Of a stretch of DNA of 64,000 bases, positions 45,961 through 55,410 are shown piece by piece; the stretch's first letter is position 1, and every line of letters starts with the position of its first letter. Location: positions 93,858-157,857 of the forward strand of contig CAMYLU010000008.1 of the NCBI GenBank assembly GCA_947259485.1, read 5' to 3'. Below the pieces are notes generated by a model. It was not told the origin of the DNA. It saw only the letters and a list, made by a program, of their open reading frames with translations, and searched no databases. The DNA comes from an uncultured Gammaproteobacteria bacterium (GTDB taxonomy: Bacteria; Pseudomonadota; Gammaproteobacteria; GCA-001735895). Made by a program: the position numbers and the translations under genes.

Positions 45961-47331
45961 TTAACTGTAAAACATGTCGCGGTACATGCCCTCGGCCCAG
46001 GCCAGGCTGGCCTGGCCGCCCTGTGCATCCCAGCGCTCGATCATATGCGTGCGGTCGAACACGAACTCGCCTTTTTGTTCGCTGAACTTGTAGTAGGTAA
46101 TGATGCTCATCGCGCGCAGCGGCTCTATGTCAACCGCTGAAAAACACATGGTTTGTGGACTGCGCCAGCGCACTTCCTTGTCGAGCGCGTGCGCGGCGAT
46201 CACCTCGGCGACATACTGTGCTTCCGAATGCGCGGTATGGCCACCCTTGGAGAAGGGTTGTGAACGCGAATCGCCGGTTACGTAAACACGTTCATCGTCG
46301 ACCAGGTGGTAACGAAACGGGTCGGTATTAGCTGCCTTTTGCGGGCTGATCGGGTTGGCAATGCCGTTATCCTCGATCAGGCGCGACGCGCGAACCGGCG
46401 GGTAGATGATCGCGTCGTCGAAATCGTACTCGTCGAACTCGGTTTCGACGCGGCGGCCTTCAATGTCGACATTACTGATCTCGGAACTTGACAGGTACTC
46501 GATGTAATCACCGTAGAGCTCGTTGAAAGCACGAGTGAAACCGTGTTTCTTGATACGGATTTCGGCATTCATGTCGAGCAGCAGGATTTTTGCGCGAACG
46601 CGCTGGCGCTTGAACAGCGCCGCCACCATGCAGGCGCGTTCGTAGGGCGCCGCTGAACAGCGGAAGTCGCCGTTAGGCACGTTGAGCAGAAAGGTGCCGC
46701 CGTTGAAGCGATGGATCTTGCGCTTGATTGTCAACAGTTCCGAACTCGAGACGAAGCCGCCGGGATAGCGGTGAAACAGCAGGTTCTGGGCCTCGGTATC
46801 CTCGACCCCGATGCGCTCGTAGTCGTACTCGATGCCGGGCGCGAGTACGAGATAATCGTAGTCGACGAAACCTTTTTCGGTGTAAACGCGACGCGTCTCG
46901 CGATCGAAACCGAGCACGGTCGCCTGCATGAAATGATAATCGTGGTTGTTTGCGGCATCGAAAAAACTGTGACTCAAAAAATCGAGATCGACCTGGTCGG
47001 CGAGCCAGGAATTGCTAACCGGAAAGGACACGAATGCCGATTGCCGATCGATCAACAACACGTCAAAGCCGGGATTAAAACGGCGCAGGTACTTCGCCAT
47101 CGTCAGCCCCGACCAGCCGCCACCGACGACCACGACGCGCGCTCCCCTGGCCCGCGGCAACGTGGCCTTGCGCAGCAGGCTGTTGAGCGCGGGCGCCTGA
47201 CGGATTTCGTTATTATCCGCACCAGTCGCGTCCCCGGTGCTAACCGCGGTCGCTGCGAGTGCGACGCCGGAAGCCTGCAGAAATCTGCGTCGCTCGAGAT
47301 CGGTGTTATTTTTCATCTTTGGAGCCTTCAT
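45961..47331 (-). CDS. Flavocytochrome c (FCSD)-like flavoprotein lacking one redox cysteine
   Basis: This 456-residue protein has a TAT-like signal (LERRRFLQASGVALAATAV) and a FAD loop ARVVVVGGGWSGLTMAKYL (64-82). The fold and segments parallel FccB (FRCSAAPYERA, DDERVYVTGDSRSQPF). The position of FccB Cys76 is Phe103 here (VSFPVSN), while the second cysteine is kept (Cys225). A redox disulfide therefore cannot form in the usual way. Its start overlaps the cytochrome gene stop (ATGA); ATG 47316 is an alternative start. With that diheme cytochrome it would make a second flavocytochrome-like pair of unknown substrate. Confidence 0.88.
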   Translation of the reverse strand: MKAPKMKNNTDLERRRFLQASGVALAATAVSTGDATGADNNEIRQAPALNSLLRKATLPRARGARVVVVGGGWSGLTMAKYLRRFNPGFDVLLIDRQSAFVSFPVSNSWLADQVDLDFLSHSFFDAANNHDYHFMQATVLGFDRETRRVYTEKGFVDYDYLVLAPGIEYDYERIGVEDTEAQNLLFHRYPGGFVSSSELLTIKRKIHRFNGGTFLLNVPNGDFRCSAAPYERACMVAALFKRQRVRAKILLLDMNAEIRIKKHGFTRAFNELYGDYIEYLSSSEISNVDIEGRRVETEFDEYDFDDAIIYPPVRASRLIEDNGIANPISPQKAANTDPFRYHLVDDERVYVTGDSRSQPFSKGGHTAHSEAQYVAEVIAAHALDKEVRWRSPQTMCFSAVDIEPLRAMSIITYYKFSEQKGEFVFDRTHMIERWDAQGGQASLAWAEGMYRDMFYS

Positions 47332-48080
47332 TTGAAATCGGGATTACGCCAGGCCGTATCGGGCGCGAGATCGGATACCGGCACCGACAGATACGATACG
47401 TAGTTCAACACCTGGTCGAAATCCTGTTCCGACAGCGTCGTGAACAGACTGGCCATAACCGGTTCGACCCGGCGCAGGCGATCGCGCACCAGGCGGGCCT
47501 GGCGTTTCATGTAGTTATAGTGCTGTCCCTGCAGGCGCGGATAGGACAGCTCGTTGCTACCCTCGCCGGACTGACCGTGGCAGCTACTGCAGTGTTGCCG
47601 GTAGAGTCTTTTACCGGATTCGTATTCGGCGCTGTCCTCGGGCCATGGTCCGCGGTTGTGCGCCGGGTTCATCGGCAGTGTCGAAATATAGGCAACAACG
47701 TCGCTCAGGTCCTGGTAACCGCCGATGGTTCGCTCCTGCACGAACGGTTGCATTGACGGGTTGTCGCGACGCCCGCTGCGTATATCGAGCAATTGTTTCA
47801 TCAACACGTTGACATGCTGTCCGGCGATCTGTGGATAGGTACCGTCGTCGTTGCCCCAGGCCTCTGGCAAGTGGCAACGCGCGCAGATTTCGAAACTGCG
47901 ACGACCGTTGTCGAGGTCGGGTGTGAAGTCGAGCACCACGCGAATCGGCTCGACGGCAGCCAGTTTCGACGAAAATACCAAAACCAGTATGCAAAGGCTG
48001 TGGCAAAGCGTTATAGGTATCCTGTTCATCAGCGGCGGCCGCATTGCGGCCGCATTTCCCCAGTTTAAGCGAATATTCAC
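47328..48080 (-). CDS. Diheme cytochrome c (c4-like), partner of the FCSD-like flavoprotein
   Basis: This 250-residue protein (48080; ATG 48029 gives a tidier signal peptide, MNRIPITLCHSLCILVLVFS) has heme motifs CARCHLPEAWGNDDGTYP near residue 67 and CSSCHGQSGEGS near 168. Each is followed by a YPxxxGQHxNxxxxQ pattern as in cytochrome c4 and cytochrome subunits of flavocytochromes. Overlap with the downstream flavoprotein gene suggests a complex. An FNR-like site lies upstream at 48113. Confidence 0.88.
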   Translation of the reverse strand: MNIRLNWGNAAAMRPPLMNRIPITLCHSLCILVLVFSSKLAAVEPIRVVLDFTPDLDNGRRSFEICARCHLPEAWGNDDGTYPQIAGQHVNVLMKQLLDIRSGRRDNPSMQPFVQERTIGGYQDLSDVVAYISTLPMNPAHNRGPWPEDSAEYESGKRLYRQHCSSCHGQSGEGSNELSYPRLQGQHYNYMKRQARLVRDRLRRVEPVMASLFTTLSEQDFDQVLNYVSYLSVPVSDLAPDTAWRNPDFK

Positions 48081-48410
48081 GATAAATTCTAGGGAAGTTG
48101 CTTATGTATAGATTGATCAGCGTCAGGGATTGGACGATTGGTCGACATACGCCTTAAGCCGTAATTAGCTCGCAATTCGGATCGAATCCTTTAATTCATA
48201 TATCCAGGTGCGAATCCGGAAAGGCGGAAGAGGCCATCGTCAATTTAGACAGGAACCATCAGCACAATCCCGAGACACACGCAGAGAGCGAGTTCTTGGT
48301 GGGACCCAACCAGGCGTTACTGCAGAATTCGGCAGATCTGGCATTGCGCGACAGAGAAAAAAATGTCGAAGCAAATGATGTTCACCCCGCCATCGTTTCA
48401 TTCATGTCTG
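48081..48410. promoter_or_regulatory. 330-bp gap with an FNR-like site
   Basis: No convincing gene. TTGATcagcGTCAG at 48113-48126 matches the FNR consensus at eight of ten positions and lies 33-84 bp upstream of the diheme cytochrome start, depending on the start used. The remainder shows nothing recognisable. Confidence 0.4.
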
Positions 48411-50975
48411 TCAGGATCGTGGCAGCTTGTTTTCCGGGTCGTAGAGCGGCTTGTAACCGACTGACTCGACCTTCATCGGGAATTGCTCGCCGAGATATTC
48501 CATGATCATCTCGCGGCCTTCCTGGCAGTACTCGAGGGGCAGGTAGCCAAGCCCGATATTTTTACCAATGCTTGGCCCGTAGGCGATGCTGGTCAGGTAC
48601 GAGCGACGGCCTTTCGAGTCGATCGGCACCTCGCCCGTCTGCGGATCCATCAATGGGCACTGGCCTACCGGGAAACGCGCGATGCCCTCTGAATCCACAT
48701 TGTTCGTCATTGAGAGCGTGCACAGGTATGCGGACTGGTGTTCGAGCTCGCGTTGCTCGAGATAGGGCGCCTTGCCGTGGAAGTCTGCTGCCTTGACTAC
48801 GGGGCGTGCCAGGCCGGCCTCGTACAGGTTGTACTCGGTCAGCAGGTCTGCGTTTTGCAGCCGCAGGCTCTTTTCCATGCGCCGGGTGTTGGCATAGGTT
48901 TCCACCCCGACCGGGGTCGCGCCCTGTGCGAAGACCAGGTCCCATAACGACATGCCATAGCTAAAGGCGACGTGCAACTCCCAACCTTGCTCGCCTACGT
49001 AGGAGATGCGAAATGCTTCGACTGGAATGCCTTTCAAGGTGAGCTGCCGGGTTGCGGCAAACGGGAAGTTTTCATCTTCCCAGGCAGCGGGATCGTCCGC
49101 GATCGCCTGAATAGTCTTGCGTGCGTTCGGCCCCCAGACACCCAGGCAGGCCATGTGATCCGATCGATCATCGATGTAAACGTTCCAGCCATTGTCCTCG
49201 GCCATGCGCTTGAGCCAGATGTAGTCGCGGTGACCCGCGTCTGCACCATCGATGACGCGGAAGCGATCTTTTGCGTGGCGGATCACCGTGAGGTCTGCGC
49301 GGACGCCGCCGCGCTTGTCGAGGAAGTGCGTATAAACACCTTTGCCGATGGGGGTATCGCCGCCAACCTTGGCGACGCAGGTGTACTCCATCAGGGCCTC
49401 GGCGTCGGGACCGATGACATCATAGACGGCAAAATGCGACAGGTTGATCATGCCGACGTTTTCCGACATTGCGAGTTGCTCGGCATTGGAGACGCGCCAG
49501 AAATGGCGGCTGTCCCACTCGTGCTCGCGTACCGGTACTCGATCGCCGTATTTCTCCAACAGGGGTTCGTTGGCGGCGTAACCATGCGCCCGCTCCCAAC
49601 CTGAGAGTTCCATGAAATAGCCACCCAGTTCCTGCTCGCGTGCCCAGAACGGGCTGCGACGCAGATTGCGGCCCTTGGTATAGGGCTCGCGATTGTGTAC
49701 CGCGGGGTTATATATCTTGAACGCGGATTCGAAGCAACGGTCATGTATATAGGACGGGGTTTTCTGGATTGGGTAGTGACGTGCGGTGTCGATACCAAAA
49801 AAGTCCATCTCTGCGACGCCGTCGGTCATCCAGTCCACCAGCACCTTGGCAATTCCGGGGGCGTCCTTGACCCAGACCGCGATTGCATACCAGAGTCCGC
49901 GGGTTAGCGAGGATTCGCCGATCGACGGTCCGCCGTCGGTGGTCACCTGCAGCAGGCCGTTGAACGAGTGTTTCTCGTTGTAACCGATTTCACCGAGGAT
50001 CGGCGTCAGTTCCATGGCGCGCTCCAGCGGCTCCATGATTTGTTCGAGTTCGAGATCTCGCTGCGATGGTGACCAGTGGGTCTCTCCTTTTTTGGGGAGA
50101 TCACGCGGGTGTACCAGTCGGGGTTCTTTTTCCTCGTAGTAACCCCATTCGATCTGGCCCCCTTCCGGTGTTTTCGGGTCGCCGGTGTCGCGCATGTAGG
50201 CCGAGTTGCCCTGGTCGCGCAGCAGCGGGTAACCGATGTCCTTGCCGGTGCCTTCGAATTCAGTGTAAGGGGCGAAAAAGGAGAGCGGGTGATCGACCGG
50301 CATGACCGGGAGATCCTCACCGGCCAGTTCGGCGATGGTGCGCCCCCACAGTCCCGTGCACACGATGACGTGGTTGGCGGCAATGTAGCCGCGGCTGGTA
50401 TCCACACCAACGATGCGGCCTGCCTCTATGTTGAGGCCGGTCGCCGTGGTGTTGGCAAAGGATTGCGCCTTGCCGGTCTTGACCGCGTTGTCGACCAATA
50501 TGCCGGCAACCGTTTGAGAGCGAGGTTTCACCAGGCCGGCGTCTGGATCCCACATCGCGCCCTGGATCATGTCTTCTTCGAGCAGCGGGAACAGTTGCTT
50601 GGCTTCGGCCGCGCTGATCATTTTCACGTTGGTGCCGAAAGCCTTGCCGGAAGCAACCTTGCGCTTGAGTTCCATCATGCGGTCGTCGTCGCCTTTACGT
50701 GCTACCTCGAGGCCACCGATACGCGAGTAATGGCCCATCTTGTCGAAGAACTCGATGCTGTAGTGCGTGGTGTAGCAGGTGAACTTGCTATGATCGGTGG
50801 CGTAGCAGAAATCGGAGGCGTGCGAAGTCGAGCCGCAATCGGTCGGAACCGAGGTCATGTCGATGCCGACGATATCATCCCAGCCGCGTTCGACCAGGTG
50901 ATGCATCACCGAGGCGCCGACAATGCCGCCGAGGCCGATGATGACAACGTTGGATTTATCTGGAAACTGGGCCAT
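48411..50975 (-). CDS. Dimethylglycine dehydrogenase-like protein (DAO + GcvT fusion)
   Basis: This 854-residue flavoprotein has an N-terminal DAO domain (VVIIGLGGIVGASVMHHLVERG, 10-31; His in TSHASDFCY at the position of the covalent flavin-histidine of DMGDH). The C-terminal half is of the GcvT type (FAVYDVIGPDAEALMEYTC, SYVGEQGWELHVAFSYGM, final GcvT_C region). Such fusions oxidatively demethylate dimethylglycine, sarcosine or related N-methyl amines, giving methylene-tetrahydrofolate, with ETF as acceptor. With sarcosine oxidase 3 kb away, dimethylglycine is the best guess. It starts after AGGAGAATATAC. Its 3' end is duplicated as the remnant at 36388-36603. Confidence 0.88.
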   Translation of the reverse strand: MAQFPDKSNVVIIGLGGIVGASVMHHLVERGWDDIVGIDMTSVPTDCGSTSHASDFCYATDHSKFTCYTTHYSIEFFDKMGHYSRIGGLEVARKGDDDRMMELKRKVASGKAFGTNVKMISAAEAKQLFPLLEEDMIQGAMWDPDAGLVKPRSQTVAGILVDNAVKTGKAQSFANTTATGLNIEAGRIVGVDTSRGYIAANHVIVCTGLWGRTIAELAGEDLPVMPVDHPLSFFAPYTEFEGTGKDIGYPLLRDQGNSAYMRDTGDPKTPEGGQIEWGYYEEKEPRLVHPRDLPKKGETHWSPSQRDLELEQIMEPLERAMELTPILGEIGYNEKHSFNGLLQVTTDGGPSIGESSLTRGLWYAIAVWVKDAPGIAKVLVDWMTDGVAEMDFFGIDTARHYPIQKTPSYIHDRCFESAFKIYNPAVHNREPYTKGRNLRRSPFWAREQELGGYFMELSGWERAHGYAANEPLLEKYGDRVPVREHEWDSRHFWRVSNAEQLAMSENVGMINLSHFAVYDVIGPDAEALMEYTCVAKVGGDTPIGKGVYTHFLDKRGGVRADLTVIRHAKDRFRVIDGADAGHRDYIWLKRMAEDNGWNVYIDDRSDHMACLGVWGPNARKTIQAIADDPAAWEDENFPFAATRQLTLKGIPVEAFRISYVGEQGWELHVAFSYGMSLWDLVFAQGATPVGVETYANTRRMEKSLRLQNADLLTEYNLYEAGLARPVVKAADFHGKAPYLEQRELEHQSAYLCTLSMTNNVDSEGIARFPVGQCPLMDPQTGEVPIDSKGRRSYLTSIAYGPSIGKNIGLGYLPLEYCQEGREMIMEYLGEQFPMKVESVGYKPLYDPENKLPRS

Positions 50976-51077
50976 GTATATTCTCCTGAAAGCGGCCGAC
51001 GGGCGCCGGCAAAAGTGTACTCAGTTTCGAAATACCGCACAAGCTCCGCGCCCTTTTGACACCGATTTGAGACTTCG

Positions 51078-51091
51078 TTGACAAAGATCAC
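51078..51091. promoter_or_regulatory. FNR/CRP-like site in the CBS-protein/DMGDH divergent gap
   Basis: TTGACaaagATCAC matches FNR at eight of ten positions. It lies 93 bp before the CBS-domain gene and 103 bp before the DMGDH-like gene on the other strand. This is a weak candidate. Confidence 0.3.
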
Positions 51092-51183
51092 ACAACGTAG
51101 TCCAAATTAGCTTATCATATGAAAATCTGGTTCGGTTTCCGGACCCGTGTTAACTAAACCACGGCCAACCTGGGGTAAGTTAA

Positions 51184-51612
51184 ATGAAACTAGCTGAATT
51201 GATACGTGGCAAGAGCCATGAAATTGTCAAGATCAGGTCAGATGATAGTATCGCGGAAGCCGCGATTGCACTGACCGAACATAAAATCGGCGCGCTGCTG
51301 GTCGAAGATCAGGACGGTACCATTGGCGGTATATTGTCCGAGCGAGACATTGTCGGTGGTATGGCCCCTCACGGTGCCGATTTGCACGATGTGGAAGTAT
51401 CCGAACTGATGACTCGAGACGTGATTCGATGTTCTCCAAATGACTCGGTTAACGAGGCGATGGCGATGATGACCGATCGACGTATCCGCCATCTGCCTGT
51501 TTTCGACGGTGATGAACTGGTCGGATTTATCAGTATTGGTGACCTGGTCAAATGTCGGATCATGGAAGTTCAGTCCGAAGCCGAGGCGTTGCGACAGTAC
51601 ATCGCGTCCTGA
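51184..51612 (+). CDS. Two-CBS-domain protein
   Basis: This 142-residue stand-alone CBS pair has the segments VKIRSDDSIAEAAIALTEHKIGALLVED and LMTRDVIRCSPNDSVNEAMAMMTDRRIRHLPVFDGDELVG. Such proteins bind adenine nucleotides and modulate partner enzymes; the partner is not evident here. It is divergent from the DMGDH-like gene, with a probable terminator just after its stop. Confidence 0.92.
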   Translation: MKLAELIRGKSHEIVKIRSDDSIAEAAIALTEHKIGALLVEDQDGTIGGILSERDIVGGMAPHGADLHDVEVSELMTRDVIRCSPNDSVNEAMAMMTDRRIRHLPVFDGDELVGFISIGDLVKCRIMEVQSEAEALRQYIAS

Positions 51613-51614
51613 TC

Positions 51615-51647
51615 CTGCCGGGACCTGTTGGCCCCGACAGAATTTTT
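51615..51647 (+). terminator. Probable intrinsic terminator of the CBS gene
   Basis: CTGCCGGGACC-tgtt-GGCCCCGACAG forms a GC-rich stem with two mismatches, followed by AATTTTT. It is placed 3 bp after the CBS stop and ends 5 bp before the convergent metY stop. Confidence 0.5.
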
Positions 51648-51651
51648 ACGC

Positions 51652-52923
51652 TTACTTCGCAGCATCCAGCGCCTGGTCAATATCGGCAATAATGTCTTTC
51701 ACATTTTCAATGCCGATGGATAAGCGCACCAGGTCCGGAGAAACACCCGAAGCTGCCAACTCTTCATCTGCAAGCTGACGGTGTGTGGTCGAAGCCGGGT
51801 GACAGGCCAACGATTTGGCATCACCGATATTTACCAGGCGGGTGATCAACTGCAACGCATCGATAAACTTTGTACCGGCTTCGATTCCGCCGTTGATGCC
51901 GAATGACAGAATCCCTGAGGCCTTACCGCCCATGTACTTGTCCGCTAGCGCTTTGTGAGGACTGCTTTCAAGGCCGGCGTAGCGCACCCATTCAACCCCG
52001 GAATGCCCCTCGAGGTGTTGCGCGACCGTAAGCGTGTTCTCGCAGATTCTATCCATCCGCAGTGGCAACGTTTCCAGTCCCTGCAGCGCGAGGAAGGTAT
52101 TCATCGGCGCCAGTGCCGCGCCCATGTTACGCAGAGGTACGACCCGTGCACGCAATATATAAGGCGGCAGGCCGGTTTCGGTAAAGACGACACCATGGTA
52201 GGAAACATCGGGCTCGTTCAGGCGTTTGAAGCGTTCCTTGTTCGCTACCCAGTCGAACTTGTTGGAGTCAACAATCATGCCACCAATAATTGTTCCGTGG
52301 CCACCGATGTACTTGGTCAGCGAATGCACCACGATATCCGCGCCCCATTCGATCGGGCGACATAAATAGGGGGATGGGACCGTATTGTCGACGATTAACG
52401 GTACCCCGTGCGCATGCGCAATTTCGGCGACTTTTTCAATATCGAGGATATTGCCTGCCGGGTTACCCAGCGACTCGCAGTAAACAGCCTTGGTTTTGCC
52501 GTCGATCAGTGCCGCCATCGCATCCAGGTTTTCCGGGTCGGCAAAACGAACCTCTATCCCCATTTGCGGGAAAGTATGGGCAAACAGGTTGTAGGTGCCG
52601 CCGTAAAGCGTGGACATACTGATGAAGTTGTCACCTGCCTCGGCGATGGTTTGAATCGAGTAAGTTGTAGCCGCCTGGCCGGATGCCAGTGCGAGACCCG
52701 CGACCCCGCCTTCCATGTCAGCGATGCGCTGTTCCAGCACATCGTTGGTCGGATTCATAATGCGGGTATAAATATTGCCGAGTACCGCGAGATTGAACAG
52801 ATCCGCGCCATGCTGGGTGTTATCGAATGCGTAGGCCGTGGTCTGATAAATCGGAACGGCGACTGCTTTGGTTGTGGGGTCGGGGCTATAGCCCGAATGG
52901 ACTGCCTTGGTTTCGATTTCCAT
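51652..52923 (-). CDS. metY: O-acetylhomoserine sulfhydrylase (aminocarboxypropyltransferase)
   Basis: This 423-residue PLP enzyme is of the Cys/Met-metabolism family. The PLP lysine lies in IVVHSLTKYIGGHGTIIGGM, with YGGTYNLFAHTFPQMGIEVRF and a C-terminal RLSIGIENVKDIIADID typical of MetY. It makes homocysteine from O-acetylhomoserine and sulfide (or a methylthiol), linking sulfide to methionine. The start follows AGGAGAATAAA. It is convergent with the CBS gene. Confidence 0.93.
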   Translation of the reverse strand: MEIETKAVHSGYSPDPTTKAVAVPIYQTTAYAFDNTQHGADLFNLAVLGNIYTRIMNPTNDVLEQRIADMEGGVAGLALASGQAATTYSIQTIAEAGDNFISMSTLYGGTYNLFAHTFPQMGIEVRFADPENLDAMAALIDGKTKAVYCESLGNPAGNILDIEKVAEIAHAHGVPLIVDNTVPSPYLCRPIEWGADIVVHSLTKYIGGHGTIIGGMIVDSNKFDWVANKERFKRLNEPDVSYHGVVFTETGLPPYILRARVVPLRNMGAALAPMNTFLALQGLETLPLRMDRICENTLTVAQHLEGHSGVEWVRYAGLESSPHKALADKYMGGKASGILSFGINGGIEAGTKFIDALQLITRLVNIGDAKSLACHPASTTHRQLADEELAASGVSPDLVRLSIGIENVKDIIADIDQALDAAK

Positions 52924-53060
52924 TTTATTCTCCTGTTTTTTTGGTCAGTATTATAATTGTCCGCTTATTCTATTCCTTTATTGCCGTTAACCCAATTCCA
53001 GATTTACGCGAGCGCGTCGAGCGTATTCTCAAGACGCGATAAATATACGGATAGAACCCA

Positions 53061-53957
53061 TTACCCCGCAGTCGCCGCCAGTTTCGCTTCGCGGTGAAAT
53101 ACATACATTCCCGAGCAGACGATTATCGCAACCCCGATCCAGGTTACGGTATCCGGGAACTCGTCAAAGATGACCAGCCCCAGGATCGTCGCGCCGATGA
53201 TTTCGACATACTGAAACGGGGCGAGGATGCCAATCGATGCCAGTCGGTAAGCGTAGACGACGAGCAGATGGCACACCGTTGCGATCAGTCCCAGTGCGCC
53301 GAGCAATAACCAGTGATCGGTCGTCGGCCAGGCGGCGGTCAGTATGGTAACCCCCTGGGCAGTACCGTAGCTGAGGGCAATACTCATGACCAGGCAGCCG
53401 AATATCCCGGCAAAAAACTGCAGTCGGATCGGATCCTCGTGCCTGACCAGCTTGCGTGTCAGCACAATATAAAAAGAGAAACAAAAAGCGGCAGCCACCG
53501 GGTACAGGGCCGCGAAGCCCACCTCGCTAAAAGTCGGGCGAATGATAATCAGGGCGCCGACAAAGCCGAGGCTTATTGCTGATATCCGCCGCCAGTGGAT
53601 GGCTTCCTTGAAAAAAAGTGCCGACAACAATGTCACCAGTAATGGTTCGATAAAAAAGATAGCGATCGCATCGGCCAATGGCAAATAGGCAAGTCCGGAG
53701 AAGAAAAACAGTGTCGCGAACGCGATCAGCGAACCACGGGCGGCGTGCAGGGCGAGCGCCGGTGTAAACCAGGATCCCCGTGTTTTAAGCAGCAGTGGCG
53801 ACATCAATATGATCTGGAAGAAAAATCGACTCCAGGTGACCTGTCCTGAAGATACTGATCCCGATAGCCATTTTGCGATCGCATCGATGCCGGGCAGCAT
53901 TAGCATTGCAGCGATCATCATCACCATCGCGCTGGCAGTTGAATTCTTGTGGATCAT
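53061..53957 (-). CDS. EamA/DMT family transporter
   Basis: This 298-residue inner-membrane protein has ten predicted helices in two EamA repeats (MMIAAMLMLPGIDAIAKWLSG; second half from LYPVAAAFCFSFYIVLTRKL). The RxxxTWSRFFFQ-like segment after helix 1 resembles the rarer RarD/EamA subgroup. It is divergent from the sarcosine oxidase operon. The substrate is unknown. Confidence 0.88.
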   Translation of the reverse strand: MIHKNSTASAMVMMIAAMLMLPGIDAIAKWLSGSVSSGQVTWSRFFFQIILMSPLLLKTRGSWFTPALALHAARGSLIAFATLFFFSGLAYLPLADAIAIFFIEPLLVTLLSALFFKEAIHWRRISAISLGFVGALIIIRPTFSEVGFAALYPVAAAFCFSFYIVLTRKLVRHEDPIRLQFFAGIFGCLVMSIALSYGTAQGVTILTAAWPTTDHWLLLGALGLIATVCHLLVVYAYRLASIGILAPFQYVEIIGATILGLVIFDEFPDTVTWIGVAIIVCSGMYVFHREAKLAATAG

Positions 53958-54147
53958 CGAGTGCAGTCGAAACCTTGAGCGAGGCCCGCAGTCTAGTTGA
54001 ATAAGCGGTTCGCTGGAACCGGGGCTGGCTGTATCAAATGCGCCATAGATTTAGCTTTACCCGACCACGCCCGCGCTTTGGGCGCTTTTCTCTTTACCCA
54101 CTGTCAGCAGGCTTGATATGCTACGCGCCTCAAAATTCAGGTTCATT

Positions 54148-55398
54148 ATGAGCAAGTATTCTATTTTCTCACTGGTCCGTAACGCGATCAGTTACCACGA
54201 AAACTGGGCCGCCGCTTGGCGCAGTCCAGAGCCGCAGCAGGAGTACGATGCGCTGATTATCGGTGGTGGCGGTCACGGGCTCGCAACCGCTTACTACCTG
54301 GCTAAAGAGCACGGCATGACCAACATCGCGGTGCTTGAAAAAGGCTGGATTGGTGGCGGCAACACGGGACGTAACACCACCATCGTACGTTCCAATTACC
54401 TGTGGGACGAGTCGGCGCATCTGTATGAAAAATCGATGCAGCTGTGGGAGGGTCTGAGCCAGGATTTGAATTACAACGTCATGTTCAGCCAGCGGGGCGT
54501 TTATAACCTGGGGCATAACCTGCAGGACATGCGCGATATCCAGCGCCGTGTCAACGCCAATCGTCTGAACGGTATCGACGGGCACGTTGTCACACCGGAA
54601 GAGATCAAGCGTGCGATACCCGAGATCAATATCGACCAGGGATGCCGCTATCCAATCCTGGGCGCATCTTTCCAACCCCGCGGCGGGGTCGCGCGGCATG
54701 ACGCGGTAGCCTGGGGCTTTGCGCGCGGCGCCGATATGCGCGGCGTTGATATCATTCAAAACTGTGAGGTAATCGCGATTAACCAGAATAAAGGGGCGGT
54801 TACCGGTGTCGAGACTACGCGTGGCCGGATCAAGGCGAAGAAAATTGGCGTCGTGGTCGCCGGACACTGTTCGGTACTAGCCGAGATGGCCGGTTTTCGC
54901 ATGCCGATCGAAAGTCATCCGCTGCAGGCGCTGGTGTCGGAACCGATCAAACCTGTAATCAACACGGTGATCATGTCAAACGCCGTGCACGGCTATATCA
55001 GCCAATCCGACAAGGGTGATCTCGTTATCGGTGCCGGCATCGACAGTTACAATGGTTACGGTCAGCGCGGTAGCTTCCCGACGATCGAGCATACCGTCGC
55101 GGCAATCTGCGAAATGTTCCCCATCTTCAAACGCGTGCGCATGAACCGCCAGTGGGGCGGTATCGTCGATACCGCGCCCGACGCCTGTCCGATAATCGGC
55201 AATACCCCGGTCAAGGGACTTTACTTCAACTGCGGCTGGGGCACCGGTGGTTTCAAAGCCACCCCCGGTTCCGGCTGGGTGTTTGCCCACAATGTCGCCA
55301 CCGGCGAACCACACGAACTTAACCGGCCATTTGCGCTGGATCGTTTCGTTAGCGGTTTCCTCATCGACGAGCACGGCGCTGCCGGCGTTGCGCATTAG
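54148..55398 (+). CDS. soxB: Sarcosine oxidase subunit beta
   Basis: This 416-residue subunit has exactly the usual length from ATG 54148; an in-frame ATG at 54118 adds a non-homologous N-terminus. It has the FAD site [20 protein letters not shown], the family segment [15 protein letters not shown] (flavin-linkage region) and the C-terminal [31 protein letters not shown] in pieces. It is the catalytic subunit that oxidises sarcosine to glycine and formaldehyde/methylene-THF. The symbol soxB here is unrelated to the thiosulfohydrolase SoxB of sulfur oxidation. Confidence 0.96.
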   Translation: MSKYSIFSLVRNAISYHENWAAAWRSPEPQQEYDALIIGGGGHGLATAYYLAKEHGMTNIAVLEKGWIGGGNTGRNTTIVRSNYLWDESAHLYEKSMQLWEGLSQDLNYNVMFSQRGVYNLGHNLQDMRDIQRRVNANRLNGIDGHVVTPEEIKRAIPEINIDQGCRYPILGASFQPRGGVARHDAVAWGFARGADMRGVDIIQNCEVIAINQNKGAVTGVETTRGRIKAKKIGVVVAGHCSVLAEMAGFRMPIESHPLQALVSEPIKPVINTVIMSNAVHGYISQSDKGDLVIGAGIDSYNGYGQRGSFPTIEHTVAAICEMFPIFKRVRMNRQWGGIVDTAPDACPIIGNTPVKGLYFNCGWGTGGFKATPGSGWVFAHNVATGEPHELNRPFALDRFVSGFLIDEHGAAGVAH

Positions 55399-55410
55399 GA
55401 GGCATACAGG

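Noticed and set aside
51060..51183. sRNA or riboswitch in the CBS/DMGDH gap
   Set aside because: No conserved fold could be recognised by eye. Only a weak FNR-like palindrome is noted.
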